This document shows positions 15,666-25,246 of a stretch of 40,871 nt of DNA, piece after piece; within the stretch, counting starts at the first letter, position 1; every line of letters begins with the position of its first letter. The notes below the pieces were generated by a model. That model saw only the letters and a program-made list of their open reading frames with translations. It ran no database searches and had not been told where the DNA came from. The stretch comes from Arthrobacter sp. RIT-PI-e. Lineage in GTDB: Bacteria > Actinomycetota > Actinomycetes > Actinomycetales > Micrococcaceae. The DNA is taken from contig NZ_LGIU01000071.1 of NCBI RefSeq assembly GCF_001187915.1, forward strand, positions 1 through 40,871. The letters are read 5' to 3'. The translations under genes and the position numbers were made by a program.

Positions 15666-17027
15666 ATGGCACAGGGAGATACCCCGCAGGGCGGTGGCTC
15701 ACACCCCGTGATCCTCCAGCGCTCCAGCCCCCCCGAGCATCTGCGGATCACGGAGATCCTCCGCAAGGAGACCGTGGGTGGCATCCTGCTGCTGATCGCG
15801 AGCGCGGTGGCGATCATCTGGGCCAACTCCCCGCTCACGGACTCCTACTTCGCGGTGCGGGACGTCGAGTTCGGGTACGAGCCGTGGCACCTGAGGCTCT
15901 CCGTGGGTCAGTGGGCGTCCGACGGCCTGCTCGCGGTGTTCTTCTTCCTCACGGGGCTGGAGCTCAAACGGGAGTTCGTCTCCGGGGACCTCCGGCGGAT
16001 CAGCCGGGCGATCGTGCCGGTGGCCGCGGCGTTCGGCGGCGTGCTGGTCCCGGCCCTCGTCTACACGGCGGTGAACCTCACCTCACCGGACACCCTGCGC
16101 GGCTGGGCCATCCCCACCGCCACGGACATCGCCTTCGCCCTCGCCGTCCTCGCGGTGATCAGCTCCCACCTGCCCGGGGCGCTGCGGATCTTCCTGCTGA
16201 CCCTGGCGGTGGTGGACGACCTGATCGCCATCACCATCATCGCGTTCTTCTACTCCACCGACGTGCACCCGGGCTACCTCCTGTGGATGCTGCTGCCGCT
16301 TGGGCTCTTCGCGTTCCTCGCGCAGCGCAGGTCGGGGTTCTTCGGCGCTAGCACGTGGGCGCCGTGGGTGATCCTGCTGCCCCTCGGCATCGTCACCTGG
16401 GCGCTGATGCACGCCTCGGGCGTCCACGCCACGGTGGCCGGGGTACTGCTCGGCTTCTGCATCCCGGTCCTGCGCCCCACCCCGGACGGACCACCCCTGG
16501 CCCCCAGGCCCGGCCACCCCGGGCTGGCCGAGGTGTTCGAGCACCGCTTCCGCCCGCTCTCCACCGGTGTCGCCGTGCCGGTGTTCGCCTTCTTCTCCGC
16601 GGGGGTCCTGATCGGCGGCGTCGAGGGCTTCGTCAGCGCCCTGGGCGATCCCGTGCTCATCGGGGTGGTCCTCGGGCTGGTGCTCGGCAAGCCGGTCGGC
16701 ATCCTGCTCACCACGTTCCTGGTCACCCGCGCCCGCAAGGCCACCTTCGATCCCGGACTGAGCTGGTGGGACCTGCTGGGTGTGGGCATGCTGGCGGGGG
16801 TGGGCTTCACGGTCTCACTGCTGGTCAACGATCTCAGCTTCGGTGCCGGCCACGAGCACAATGACCACGCGAAGGTGGCGATCCTCACGGCCTCGCTGAC
16901 GGCGGCGCTCCTCGCGAGCATCGTCCTACGCCTGCGGAACAAGCACTACCGCCGCATCGAGGAGATCGACACCGTGGACGCCGACGCCGATGGAGTACCC
17001 GATGTCCTCGAAGACCGCCGCCCCTGA
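15666..17027 (+). CDS. nhaA: Na+/H+ antiporter NhaA
   Basis: A 453-residue membrane protein that exchanges intracellular Na+ for external protons. The sequence shows [19 protein letters not shown] in helix 1, the [14 protein letters not shown] motif, [11 protein letters not shown] with Asp154, and AVVDDLIAI with the paired aspartates 184 and 185. Their 30-residue spacing equals that of the ion-binding residues of E. coli NhaA (133, 163, 164). Further marks are the FxxSG-type ending of helix 10 and [18 protein letters not shown]. The N-terminal tail (about 25 residues) and the loop before TM8, PRPGHPG, are typical of actinobacterial copies. The ATG has GAAGGAG upstream. A sensor histidine kinase gene starts inside its last 26 bases. 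Confidence 0.96.
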   Translation: MAQGDTPQGGGSHPVILQRSSPPEHLRITEILRKETVGGILLLIASAVAIIWANSPLTDSYFAVRDVEFGYEPWHLRLSVGQWASDGLLAVFFFLTGLELKREFVSGDLRRISRAIVPVAAAFGGVLVPALVYTAVNLTSPDTLRGWAIPTATDIAFALAVLAVISSHLPGALRIFLLTLAVVDDLIAITIIAFFYSTDVHPGYLLWMLLPLGLFAFLAQRRSGFFGASTWAPWVILLPLGIVTWALMHASGVHATVAGVLLGFCIPVLRPTPDGPPLAPRPGHPGLAEVFEHRFRPLSTGVAVPVFAFFSAGVLIGGVEGFVSALGDPVLIGVVLGLVLGKPVGILLTTFLVTRARKATFDPGLSWWDLLGVGMLAGVGFTVSLLVNDLSFGAGHEHNDHAKVAILTASLTAALLASIVLRLRNKHYRRIEEIDTVDADADGVPDVLEDRRP

Positions 17028-18702
17028 CCCCGCCCCGCCATTCCACGGATGGAGCGCGGAGGGCCTGGACCTCTCCGGTCATGCGGACAGGCCGAGGACA
17101 CCGCACCGCCGGAGCATCCTCCTCAGCCAGACCTCCACTGTCATCACGCTCGGCCTGGCTGTCCTGCTCGGCCTCCTAGACCGGCCGGCGCTGCACTCCC
17201 CCACGCTCTTCGTCACCGGTCTCCTCATCACCGTCGTCGTGCTCGCCGTCTGCTGCATCCTCCCGTGGAGCAGGGTTCCCGGCCGGTACGTGATCCTGGT
17301 CCCTCTCGTGAACCTGCTGGCGGTGGGGATGTCCCGCGCATCGGCCGGCGAGGGCTATGTGGCGGTGGGACTCGTGGCGGCGCTCCCCGTGGTGTGGATC
17401 GCGGCCTCCAACGTGCGCATGCGCACGGCCGTCCTGCTGACCGCCGTCCCGTCCTTCGCGATGGTCTGGCTCTCCCTGGTGCTCGATCCGTACCGGATCA
17501 GCTTCGACCAGGTGGTACAGCCCGTGATGCTGCCGCTGATGCTCATCGCCCTCGCCCTGACCATCAGCGCACTCACCCGGGACAACCGTGCACGCCAGGA
17601 GGAGCTACGGGTGTCACGGGCGGAGCTGCGCGAGAGCATGGTCGCCGGACAGCAGCGTGAGCGACTCCTGAGCACCGTGTTCGACGCCGTACCCGTGGGG
17701 CTCCTGGCGGTGGACGCCGAGGGCGACGACCTCATCATGAACGCCCCGCAGCGCAGCGCCCACGCGGCCGCAGCGCCTCCCGGCATCGGCGACCCGGACG
17801 AGACGCAACTGCTGATCTTCGGGGAGGACCGCGTGACACCCCTGCCCGTGGAGGAGCGTCCTGTACGGCGGGCCGTCAGTGGTGAGGACCTGGAGGCCCT
17901 GCAGGTGTGGGTGGGTACCGGGCGTTCGCAGCACGCCATCGCGGTCTCCTCGCGTGCCATGCACGACGACGCCGGCGCGTACGCGGGCACGGTGGTCTCC
18001 TTCAACGACGTCACCGAGCTGATCCTGGCGCTGCAGGCCAAGGACGATTTCCTCTCCAACGTCTCGCACGAGTTCCGCACCCCGCTGACCTCGATCCTCG
18101 GCTACCTCGACCTCACGATCGAGACGGACCTCCCGGAGCAGGTGCTCCGGAATCTGCAGGTGGTACGGCGCAACGTCCTGCGCCTGGAGCGGCTGGTGGA
18201 GGATCTCCTCGCGATCAACGCCGGCACGTTCGAGGTGCACCCGGTCGTCACGGACGTGGGGCGGCTCCTCCAGGAGGCGGCGGCGTCCGCCCTGCCCTGC
18301 GCGGAACGGGCGGGTTTGCACCTGAGGAACCGGGCGCCGTCGTGCCTCACCGCCGTGGCGGACCCGGTGCGGCTGGCGCAGGCCGTGGACAACCTGGTGA
18401 GCAACGCCACGAAGTACAACAGGACGGGCGGCAGCATCACCCTCGACGCCTGCCTCGACGCGGAGGGGCTGACCGTCCGGGTCGAGGACACCGGGGTCGG
18501 TATCGAGGAGGAGGATCTGCTCCATGTCTTCGACCGCTTCTTCCGCTCCCCCTCGGCGCGCACCTCCACCGTGCCGGGTGTGGGGCTGGGGCTGCTGATC
18601 ACCAAGAGCATCGTGAGCGAGCACGGCGGAAGCATCACCGTGACCAGCACACCGGGCGAGGGCAGCCGCTTCACCCTGCAGCTGCCGCAGCCCGCGGACT
18701 GA
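17002..18702 (+). CDS. Membrane sensor histidine kinase with PAS-like domain (orphan)
   Basis: A 566-residue kinase. N-terminal half: about five or six hydrophobic segments between residues 35 and 195, then a basic coiled-coil ([16 protein letters not shown]), then a PAS-like region (about 225-345) with [21 protein letters not shown]-terminal half: HisKA with the phospho-acceptor His356 in [16 protein letters not shown], then HATPase with the N box [12 protein letters not shown]1 box VEDTGVGI, F box FDRFF and G2 box GVGLGL. All catalytic boxes are present. ATG 17002 is preferred over the in-frame ATG at 16990 because GGAG lies six bases before it. It overlaps nhaA by 26 bases, so the two are probably coupled and the kinase may answer pH or sodium. 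No response regulator is next to it. Confidence 0.92.
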   Translation: MSSKTAAPDPAPPFHGWSAEGLDLSGHADRPRTPHRRSILLSQTSTVITLGLAVLLGLLDRPALHSPTLFVTGLLITVVVLAVCCILPWSRVPGRYVILVPLVNLLAVGMSRASAGEGYVAVGLVAALPVVWIAASNVRMRTAVLLTAVPSFAMVWLSLVLDPYRISFDQVVQPVMLPLMLIALALTISALTRDNRARQEELRVSRAELRESMVAGQQRERLLSTVFDAVPVGLLAVDAEGDDLIMNAPQRSAHAAAAPPGIGDPDETQLLIFGEDRVTPLPVEERPVRRAVSGEDLEALQVWVGTGRSQHAIAVSSRAMHDDAGAYAGTVVSFNDVTELILALQAKDDFLSNVSHEFRTPLTSILGYLDLTIETDLPEQVLRNLQVVRRNVLRLERLVEDLLAINAGTFEVHPVVTDVGRLLQEAAASALPCAERAGLHLRNRAPSCLTAVADPVRLAQAVDNLVSNATKYNRTGGSITLDACLDAEGLTVRVEDTGVGIEEEDLLHVFDRFFRSPSARTSTVPGVGLGLLITKSIVSEHGGSITVTSTPGEGSRFTLQLPQPAD

Positions 18703-18714
18703 TCCAGCCGCGGG
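18691..18714. terminator. 7-bp hairpin at the convergent kinase/sufU ends
   Basis: CCCGCGG (18691-18697) pairs with 18708-18714 around a 10-base loop that contains the kinase stop codon. Only 25 bases separate the two convergent stops, so this is the only visible candidate for a shared terminator. Weaker than the others in the window. Confidence 0.45.
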
Positions 18715-18727
18715 CGACGACGACGGT

Positions 18728-19180
18728 TCAGCCGTTCGCGGCCAGCAGCGACTCCTCGAGGGCCACCCAGGCGAGCATGGCGCACTTCACCCGGGCCGGG
18801 AAGCGCGAGACGCCGGAGAAGGCGGCGGCGTCTCCCAGCACCTCCTCGTCCGCCTCGATCCTCCCGCGCGACCGCATCACCTCGCGGAACGCGTCCACCA
18901 GCACCAGCACCTCGTCGCGCGGAAGACCCTCGGCGAGCCCGGTGAGCACGGAGGCTGAGGCCATGGAGATGGCGCAGCCCGCCCCGTCCCAGGTCACGGT
19001 GGTCACGGAGCCGTCCGCCACGCCGGCGCGCAGCGTGATCTCGTCCCCGCACACCGGGTTCAGCTGGTGGGACTCACCCGCACGCCCCGCGCCGTCGTAC
19101 TCCCGCAGCGGTGAACCGTAGCGTTCCTTCGCGTGGTCCAGGATGATCTGCTGGTACAGCTGCTCGAGGCCCGCGCTCAT
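18728..19180 (-). CDS. sufU: SufU-type Fe-S assembly / zinc sulfur-transfer protein
   Basis: A 150-residue IscU-like protein. The three cysteines expected for SufU are present: Cys44 in NPVCGD, one in GAGCAISMAS, and one in RVKCAMLAW, with Asp46. The region between the second and third cysteine carries the insertion that separates SufU from IscU. SufU accepts sulfur from SufS through zinc-ligand exchange. Its ATG overlaps the sufS stop (ATGA), so it is coupled to its partner. The end LEESLL is ordinary for actinobacteria. The rest of the suf operon (sufB, sufC, sufD) is not in this window. Confidence 0.95.
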   Translation of the reverse strand: MSAGLEQLYQQIILDHAKERYGSPLREYDGAGRAGESHQLNPVCGDEITLRAGVADGSVTTVTWDGAGCAISMASASVLTGLAEGLPRDEVLVLVDAFREVMRSRGRIEADEEVLGDAAAFSGVSRFPARVKCAMLAWVALEESLLAANG

Positions 19181-20496
19181 GAGGATGCTCCGAAGAAAGG
19201 GCGGACCCCGGCGACGGCGTCCAGGAACGCGTCCACCTCGTCCGTGGTGGTGTAGAGGTAGGTGCTGGCGCGCGTGGTGGCGGTGAGGCCGAGGCGCCGG
19301 TGGAGCGGCTGGGCGCAGTGGTGGCCCACCCGCACGGCGATCCCCCTGTCGTCGAGGAACTGCCCGACGTCGTGGGCGTGGACGCCGTCGACGTCGAACG
19401 CGGCGAGCCCGATGCGCGGCAGACCCGAACCGGGACCGAGCACCCGGATGCCGGGGATCGCCCCGAGGCCCTCCACCAGGCGAGCGCCGAGCGCGGCTTC
19501 CCACGCCTCGACGCGCTCCATCCCGGTCTCGGCGAGGTAGTTCGCCGCCGCACCGAGCGCCACGGCCTGGGAGATGCGCTGCGTCCCGGCCTCGAAGCGG
19601 TTGGGGGCGGGCAGGTACTCGGCCCGCTCCATGGTCACGGTGGTGATCATGGAGCCGCCGGTGAGGAACGGCGGCATGGCGTTCAGCAGCTCCGCCCGCC
19701 CGTAGAGCGCCCCGATGCCGGTGGGGCCCAGCATCTTGTGCCCGGAGAACACGAGGAAGTCCACGTCGAGCGCCTTCACGTCCATGGGCAGGTGCGGTAC
19801 GGACTGGCAGGCGTCCAGCAGGGTGAGGGCGCCCACCGCCTGCGCGAGCGCCACGAGCTCGCCCACCGGGTTGATGGTGCCCAGCACGTTGGAGGCGTGG
19901 GAGAACGCCACCAGGCGCGTGTTCGGCGTGATCACGGCGGCGGCGTCCTCGAGGCGCAGCGTGCCGTCGTCGGCCACGGGGATGAACTGCAGTTCGGCCC
20001 CGGTGCGGGCCGCGAGTTCCTGCCAGGGGATCAGGTTGGCGTGGTGCTCCATCTCGGTGACCACGATGCGGTCGCCGGGGCCGACGGCGAACCGGCGGGC
20101 GGCCTCCCCACCGCGCCCGGCCGCCGCGTTGGACATCGCGTACGCCACGAGGTTGATGCCCTCGGTGGCGTTGGAGGTCCATACCAGTTCGTTCACCCGT
20201 GCGCCGATGAAGCGGGCGACGGCGGCGCGGGCGTCCTCGTAGGCGTCGGTGGCGTCGACCGCGAGGGTGTGGGCGCCACGGTGCACGGCGGCGTTGCGCT
20301 GCTCGTAGAACTCCTGCTCGGCCTCCATCACGCTGGTGGGGTTCTGCGAGGTGGCGCCCGAGTCGAGGTAGACCAGCGGGGAGCCGTTGATCTCGGTGCC
20401 GAGGATCGGGAAGTCGTTGCGGATGCGGCGCACCTCGGCGTCGGTCAGTCCGGCGTCCAGCGGGGTGAGCGTCACGGGTGTTTCAACCACGGGCAC
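19177..20496 (-). CDS. sufS: Cysteine desulfurase SufS
   Basis: A 439-residue class II PLP-dependent enzyme that takes sulfur from L-cysteine. Marks are IRNDFPIL and VYLDSGATSQNP at the N-terminus, the NATEGINLVA segment, FSHASNVLGTINP, DACQSVPH, the PLP lysine K254 in FSGHKMLGPTGIGALYG, and the persulfide cysteine C394 in RVGHHCAQPLH. The start chosen is GTG at 20496 because GAGGAG stands six bases upstream; an ATG 69 bases further out has no such site and adds a low-complexity tail. It sits first in the pair with sufU, with a 4-base overlap. A small 7-bp hairpin occurs in the leader at 20,525-20,542. Confidence 0.95.
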   Translation of the reverse strand: MPVVETPVTLTPLDAGLTDAEVRRIRNDFPILGTEINGSPLVYLDSGATSQNPTSVMEAEQEFYEQRNAAVHRGAHTLAVDATDAYEDARAAVARFIGARVNELVWTSNATEGINLVAYAMSNAAAGRGGEAARRFAVGPGDRIVVTEMEHHANLIPWQELAARTGAELQFIPVADDGTLRLEDAAAVITPNTRLVAFSHASNVLGTINPVGELVALAQAVGALTLLDACQSVPHLPMDVKALDVDFLVFSGHKMLGPTGIGALYGRAELLNAMPPFLTGGSMITTVTMERAEYLPAPNRFEAGTQRISQAVALGAAANYLAETGMERVEAWEAALGARLVEGLGAIPGIRVLGPGSGLPRIGLAAFDVDGVHAHDVGQFLDDRGIAVRVGHHCAQPLHRRLGLTATTRASTYLYTTTDEVDAFLDAVAGVRPFFGASS

Positions 20497-20658
20497 GGTG
20501 GGCTCCTCGGATCGGGTCGCGTTCCCCTGCGCTGACGCAGGGTTTCCTCGCCCCAATCGTGCCACCGGGGAGGGTGCGCGGGCATCCCAGTGCTACCTAA
20601 GCAGGCCGACGTGGTTACGGTGGGCATCCTGGTGCGCAACGCCCAGCTCGCCTTCTCG

Positions 20659-20699
20659 GCGCCGGGTGCGCCGTCCGCCCCGGACGGCGCACCCGGCGC
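20659..20699 (-). terminator. Perfect 19-bp hairpin after the polysaccharide operon
   Basis: Bases 20659-20677 pair with 20681-20699 around a 3-base loop. On the minus strand it begins 6 bases after the stop of the last glycosyltransferase gene, so it is the likely end of the surface-polysaccharide transcript. Confidence 0.8.
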
Positions 20700-20705
20700 T
20701 CGCGG

Positions 20706-22163
20706 CTAGGGCGGCGCCTGCCGCTGCGCCGTGAAGGGCGCGATCACGGCGTCCTCCGCCTGCACGAGCGAGACCGGCAGAGCCGGCGGGGCCACGGCCC
20801 TCAACCGGTGCCGACCGACCGGTTCGCGGACCTGCCCGGTCACGTCGTCGTCCTGACCGGGCTCGACGGCGGCAGCACGCCGCCCGGCCCGCACGCCGGT
20901 GACGGCTCCGGTAGTCCCGGCGGCCCCGGCGGCGACGTTCGCCCGACCGGGATCGACGGCTGAGCCGCCGAGATCCGGGTCGGCAGCGGGAACCCCGCGG
21001 CCGGGCTCCGGATCGAGGAGCAACTCGTCCGCAGCCGCCGGTGCGGTGGCCACGGCCTCGGTCTCGCCGACACCCACGAGGTCCGGCGTGGTGTCCCGCT
21101 TCCGGTACACCACCTTGGCGTGGAACATGTAGCGCACCACGAAGGCCACGGCCAGCGTGCCGGCCTGCGCCAGGATGCTGTTGAACGCGAGCATCTCCAC
21201 GAGCAGCACCAGGACGGGCATCCGCAGCAGGGCTTCCACGTTGTTGAAGCCCACGGACTGCAGGAACCGGGTGCGCACGGCGGACTCGGTGCGGCGGTCA
21301 CCCGCGAACACCAGCTTCTCCTGCATCACGAAGTTGGTGAGGATGGTGAGCTCTGCGGCCACGATCGCCGCGGGGACGTAGTGCACCCCGAACGCCAACA
21401 GGCAGCCCATGATCAACAGGTTCAGCACCGTGCCGATCCCGCCGACGACGGCGAACAGCCCCACCCGCCCGGCACGCAGCTCGCCGAGCTGGCGCAGGAA
21501 GCGCAGACCCTGGTTGAGCGTGGCCTTGGACTCCCCGGCCGTGCGCTCCGCGAAGACGAACGGCACCTCGGTGACCTTCAGCCTGTTCCGCACGAGGATC
21601 TCGAGGAGGATCTTGAAGCCGTTGGGGTGCAGCGAGGCGAGGTCCACCTGCGAGCGCCGGAAGGCGAAGAACCCGGTCATGGGGTCGGTGCAGTGGCGCA
21701 GACGCACCGGGAACAGGGCGCGGGTGACGGTGGTGACGCCGGTGGACACGAGCTTGCGGTACGCATTCGCCAGGCCGTCGTTGTTCCCGCCCGCTCCGCA
21801 GTACCGCGAGGCCACCGCCACGTCGGCACTCTCCCGTTCGAGCTGTGCAAGGAGCACGGGGATCAGCTCCGGCGGGTGCTGCAGGTCGCCGTCCATCACG
21901 AGGCAGTAGGTGGCGCTGCTGGCGGTGACACCGGCCACCACGGCACCGCTCAGGCCGCCCTCGGGCTTGTCCCGGTGGTGCAGGTGCACGGGCACCAGCA
22001 CCCCGGACGCGTACCGCTCCACCTCCTGGGGTGTGGTGTCGGAGGAGTCGTCCACGACGATCACCTCGGCGTCGATCCCCCGGCACGCGGTGTCGATCCG
22101 CCGGAGGAGTTCCTCGATGTTGCCGGCCTCGTTGAAGGTGGGCACGATCACGGAGAGCAGCAT
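20706..22163 (-). CDS. Polyprenol-phosphate glycosyltransferase (GT2) fused to a GtrA membrane domain
   Basis: A 485-residue protein. Residues 1-230 form a GT2 domain of the dolichyl-phosphate mannose synthase type: SVIVPTFNEAGNIEELL, VVDDSSDTT, and the metal-binding DGD at 91-93 followed by LQHPPE. Residues 232-354 are a GtrA-like domain with four membrane helices. Residues from about 357 onwards are a Pro/Ala/Gly-rich tail of roughly 130 residues with no fold in sight. Such fusions make a polyprenol-phosphate sugar on the cytoplasmic side and help bring it across the membrane, where a GT-C enzyme uses it. The gene directly upstream encodes just such an enzyme and ends one base before this ATG, which supports a donor-acceptor pair. 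The nature of the sugar is not readable. Confidence 0.9.
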   Translation of the reverse strand: MLLSVIVPTFNEAGNIEELLRRIDTACRGIDAEVIVVDDSSDTTPQEVERYASGVLVPVHLHHRDKPEGGLSGAVVAGVTASSATYCLVMDGDLQHPPELIPVLLAQLERESADVAVASRYCGAGGNNDGLANAYRKLVSTGVTTVTRALFPVRLRHCTDPMTGFFAFRRSQVDLASLHPNGFKILLEILVRNRLKVTEVPFVFAERTAGESKATLNQGLRFLRQLGELRAGRVGLFAVVGGIGTVLNLLIMGCLLAFGVHYVPAAIVAAELTILTNFVMQEKLVFAGDRRTESAVRTRFLQSVGFNNVEALLRMPVLVLLVEMLAFNSILAQAGTLAVAFVVRYMFHAKVVYRKRDTTPDLVGVGETEAVATAPAAADELLLDPEPGRGVPAADPDLGGSAVDPGRANVAAGAAGTTGAVTGVRAGRRAAAVEPGQDDDVTGQVREPVGRHRLRAVAPPALPVSLVQAEDAVIAPFTAQRQAPP

Positions 22164-22164
22164 G

Positions 22165-23787
22165 TCAGTTCCCTTCCGCCGCGGCCGAGGATGCGTCCAC
22201 CCGGTTGACGCTCCACTCGCCGAAGGTGGCCACGGGCTCGGAGTTCTCGAGGGCCAGGCCGGTCTGGGTGAGACCGAGGTTCTCGATGTTGTCCAGCACG
22301 ATCGGGCCCACGATGATGTAGTCGACATCGCGCCAGCCACCGGGGTGCACGTCGGCGAACTGGGCGTCGAGGTCGGGTTTCTCGACGGCGATCATCTGCC
22401 AGGGGTCGTTCCACCCGCTGGCGTTGAGGTCGTGCCACATGGAGTACGGCGCGAGGACCACGTTCTCGGTGCCCACGTTGTCCTGCACCCAGTGCACGGT
22501 GCTCAGCCAGTCGGCGTTGGTGTCCGCGGTGAGCAGCTCGCGGTCCTGCTGGAACCACTGCGGCATGGACATCAGCACCAGGGCCAGGGCCAGCGCCCCG
22601 ACGAACCCGCTGCGCAGCGGGACCCTCAGGTGGGGCATGCGCTTCCACAGTTTCTCCGTGCCCGTCCAGAGCACGTCCACGGCGGTGCCGAGGGCCAGGG
22701 CCAGGAAGGGGATCACCGCGATGATGTACATGGCGGGCAGGTACCCCTGGCCCAGCACGATCGGCACGGCGAAGCAGGCGATCGCGAGGGCCACGAAGTG
22801 GGCGTTGCGCCGGAAGAGGCACACCCCTGCCGCGACGAGCCCGGCGGCGATCAGGTACTTGTCGAAGTAGAGCCACCCGGTCCACAGCTCGGCCCTGCTG
22901 GAGCCCGCCTCGAAGATGGTGCCCGAGCCGGAGCGTTCGAGGAACTGGTAGCTCAGCGCGTCCTGCAGGGACACGTGGTCGTCTCCGGCAAGGAGCTCGT
23001 TGCGCAGCAGGGCCGCCAGCGGGTAGAAGGCCAGCAGCAGGCCGCCCACCGCGAGGAAGCCTACGAGGGAGAACGCCCGGTTGCTCCAGCGCGGCCGGTT
23101 GATCATGGAGAGCACCAGTGCCGGCCCGAAGATCGCGAGGGTCTCCTTGGACAGCACGGCGACGGCGAAGCAGGCACCGGCCAGCACGTGGTCGCGCAGC
23201 GAGTGCCGTGGGCTCAGCGCCAGGTAGAAGGCCAGCAGCAGCCAGGGCACCCCGATGTTGTCCAGGTAGACCTGGCGCCCGAGCACCAGGGAGAGCGGGG
23301 AGAGCACGAACACGAGGGTGGTCAGGGCCGCGAACGGGATGCGGACGTGCAGCCGGCGCGCCAGCATGTAGAGCAGGAGGGCGCTGGCCACGAAGAACAC
23401 GGAGATCACGTACCGGGTGGCACCGATCTCGGTGCCGTCGCCGAGGTTCAGCATGCTAGGGATCCAGTTCAGGGCGGCGATCTGGATCCAGCCCAGGGGC
23501 GGGTGGTCGTACCAGTAGGTGTAGGGGGCCAGTTGGCCGTCGTGCACGGCGAACGCCTGCGCGGTGTAGGTGCCTTCGTCGTCCTGGTAGCTCGGGGCAC
23601 CGGTGAGGTTCCAGAGGCTCAGCACCACCGAGGCCACGAACAGGCCGATCATGGTGAAGCGGTCGGCCGGTGCCAACCGGGTGAGGACGAAGGGGTGGTC
23701 CCGGGTGATCGGCGCCTTGTGGGCACCACGGCTCGAGGGCCGCTGGGGTAGGCGGAGCGGAGGTGGCTTCAGTTCGAGCAGTGCCAT
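22165..23787 (-). CDS. GT-C glycosyltransferase, GT39/ArnT-like, multi-spanning
   Basis: A 540-residue membrane protein with a cytoplasmic Pro-rich N-terminus, a first helix at about 45-63, and the outer-loop acid motif QDDEGTY (Asp69, Asp70, Glu71), where GT-C enzymes bind the lipid-phosphate sugar. About ten more helices follow, then an extracytoplasmic domain of roughly 130 residues with the WFQQDRELLTADTNADW and VQDNVG segments usual in actinobacterial GT39 relatives. It would transfer a sugar from polyprenol phosphate to an acceptor outside the membrane. ATG 23787 has AGGAGAA seven bases upstream. It lies between the CslA-like and GT2-GtrA genes, so the acceptor may be the polysaccharide made by the CslA-like synthase, or a surface protein. 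Donor sugar not determinable. Confidence 0.88.
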   Translation of the reverse strand: MALLELKPPPLRLPQRPSSRGAHKAPITRDHPFVLTRLAPADRFTMIGLFVASVVLSLWNLTGAPSYQDDEGTYTAQAFAVHDGQLAPYTYWYDHPPLGWIQIAALNWIPSMLNLGDGTEIGATRYVISVFFVASALLLYMLARRLHVRIPFAALTTLVFVLSPLSLVLGRQVYLDNIGVPWLLLAFYLALSPRHSLRDHVLAGACFAVAVLSKETLAIFGPALVLSMINRPRWSNRAFSLVGFLAVGGLLLAFYPLAALLRNELLAGDDHVSLQDALSYQFLERSGSGTIFEAGSSRAELWTGWLYFDKYLIAAGLVAAGVCLFRRNAHFVALAIACFAVPIVLGQGYLPAMYIIAVIPFLALALGTAVDVLWTGTEKLWKRMPHLRVPLRSGFVGALALALVLMSMPQWFQQDRELLTADTNADWLSTVHWVQDNVGTENVVLAPYSMWHDLNASGWNDPWQMIAVEKPDLDAQFADVHPGGWRDVDYIIVGPIVLDNIENLGLTQTGLALENSEPVATFGEWSVNRVDASSAAAEGN

Positions 23788-23904
23788 CGGGTTCTCCTGG
23801 GGCGCGAGGGATCAACCGGACCGGGTGGGACAGGCTGTGGGGAGGATGGAGTAGGAAGAAAGGTGGTGCGGATGCGGGAGGAGCAGGAGGGAGCGGGCGG
23901 GCAC

Positions 23905-25200
23905 CTACACCTGGGCGGTGGCCGGTGCCGGTACGGGAGCCTCGATGTAGGAGAGGTGCGAGCCGGAGTGGCTGGTCTTCTCCCATGCGAAATCACCGCG
24001 CCGGAACTTGACCAGGGCGCGCAGTGCGGAGAACGCGAGGACCAGCTGGTAGAACGGCGTGCCGATCACCAGCCTCGTGTAGTCGTAGGCGGAGAGCTCG
24101 AACCGGTGGTCCCGGCCGAACTCGCGCAGCATGCAGACGTCGAAGGCGATGGTGGCGAGCGTGGGGATCAGCGGTAAAAAGGCGATCAGGGTGACCAGCA
24201 GCGGGAAGTCCCCCCAGACGGCCGCGATGATGGCGATGGGGATGCAGATCCCCGCGAAGGCCATGAAGTGCTGCTGCATGAGCGTCCACCAGGCGATCGT
24301 GCGCATCCTCCGGGTGGGCAGCGCCTTCCAGTCCCCCTTGGCGAACACCTGCATGAAGCCCAGCGACCACCGGGTCCGCTGGCGCACCAGGGTGGCCAGG
24401 GAGTCCGGGGTCTCCTCGCGGGTGACGAGTTCGGGCGAGTACGCCACCACGATGCGCCGGTTGAGCGTGGAGAGCCGCACACCGAGGTCGCAGTCCTCCG
24501 CCAGGCAGTTGCCGTCCCAGCCGTCCACGGCCACGAGCAGCTCCCGCTTGATGAACACGGTGTTCCCGCCCAGGGGGATGAAGCCCTGGCGCGAGTGGGC
24601 GTGGAGCCGGGACCTGAACCAGGTGAAGTACTCGAGGCAGTTCCGCAGCGAGTACCAGGTGTCGCGGTAGTTGATGAGCTGCACCGCACCCTGCACCACG
24701 TCGGCGTTGCGCCGGGCGAACACGCTGTCGATGTTCGCCAGCAGCTCCCGGGCCGCGATGGACTCGGCGTCGAACACGCCCACCACGTCGTTGCGGCACA
24801 GGGCGAGCGCCCCGTTGAGCTGGCGCGGCTTGTTCTTGGTCTCGTGCTCGTCCACGGCCACCCGCACGAGGTCGGGGAACTCGTTGGCGAGCCGGAACGC
24901 GCACGCGGCGGTGTCCGGGTCGTCGTGCCCCACCGAGATGATGACCTCCTTGCGGGAGTGCGTCTGCACCAGCAGGGCCATGAGGGTGGCCCGCATGACG
25001 TCCTCGCGCTCGTTGCGGCAGGGCATGATCAGCGAGAAGGAGAGCGACTCGGTCTCGAGGAGGCCCGCGTAGGAGGTGCGGACCTGGGTCTTGGGGTCCC
25101 ACCAGGCGTAGGTGTTGAGGTAGAGGGTGGAGGAGGCGATGGCGAAGAGCGTCAGGGCCACCACCACGATGAGGGTGCAGCCGAGCAGGTAGAGGATCAT
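23905..25200 (-). CDS. Processive GT2 glycosyltransferase, cellulose-synthase-like (CslA-like)
   Basis: A 431-residue protein: one N-terminal helix (about 2-25), a cytoplasmic GT2 domain, and three to four C-terminal helices (about 300-410). Motifs of processive beta-glycan synthases are in order: IMPCRNE at 58-64, DDPDT near 93, FDAES at 143-147 in the DxD position, the catalytic acid pair in AEDCDLG at 234-240, and QRTRW at 274-278 for acceptor binding. It makes and extrudes a polysaccharide. The protein lacks the PilZ domain found in c-di-GMP-controlled BcsA. In Streptomyces a CslA synthase works with the copper oxidase GlxA at the hyphal surface; a GlxA-like gene is two genes upstream here. 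ATG 25200 has GGAG six bases before it. Polymer type is inference. Confidence 0.9.
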   Translation of the reverse strand: MILYLLGCTLIVVVALTLFAIASSTLYLNTYAWWDPKTQVRTSYAGLLETESLSFSLIMPCRNEREDVMRATLMALLVQTHSRKEVIISVGHDDPDTAACAFRLANEFPDLVRVAVDEHETKNKPRQLNGALALCRNDVVGVFDAESIAARELLANIDSVFARRNADVVQGAVQLINYRDTWYSLRNCLEYFTWFRSRLHAHSRQGFIPLGGNTVFIKRELLVAVDGWDGNCLAEDCDLGVRLSTLNRRIVVAYSPELVTREETPDSLATLVRQRTRWSLGFMQVFAKGDWKALPTRRMRTIAWWTLMQQHFMAFAGICIPIAIIAAVWGDFPLLVTLIAFLPLIPTLATIAFDVCMLREFGRDHRFELSAYDYTRLVIGTPFYQLVLAFSALRALVKFRRGDFAWEKTSHSGSHLSYIEAPVPAPATAQV

Positions 25201-25246
25201 GAGCGCTCCAGGAAGGATCGAGAGGTCGGGGTCGTGGGTGCGGGGT

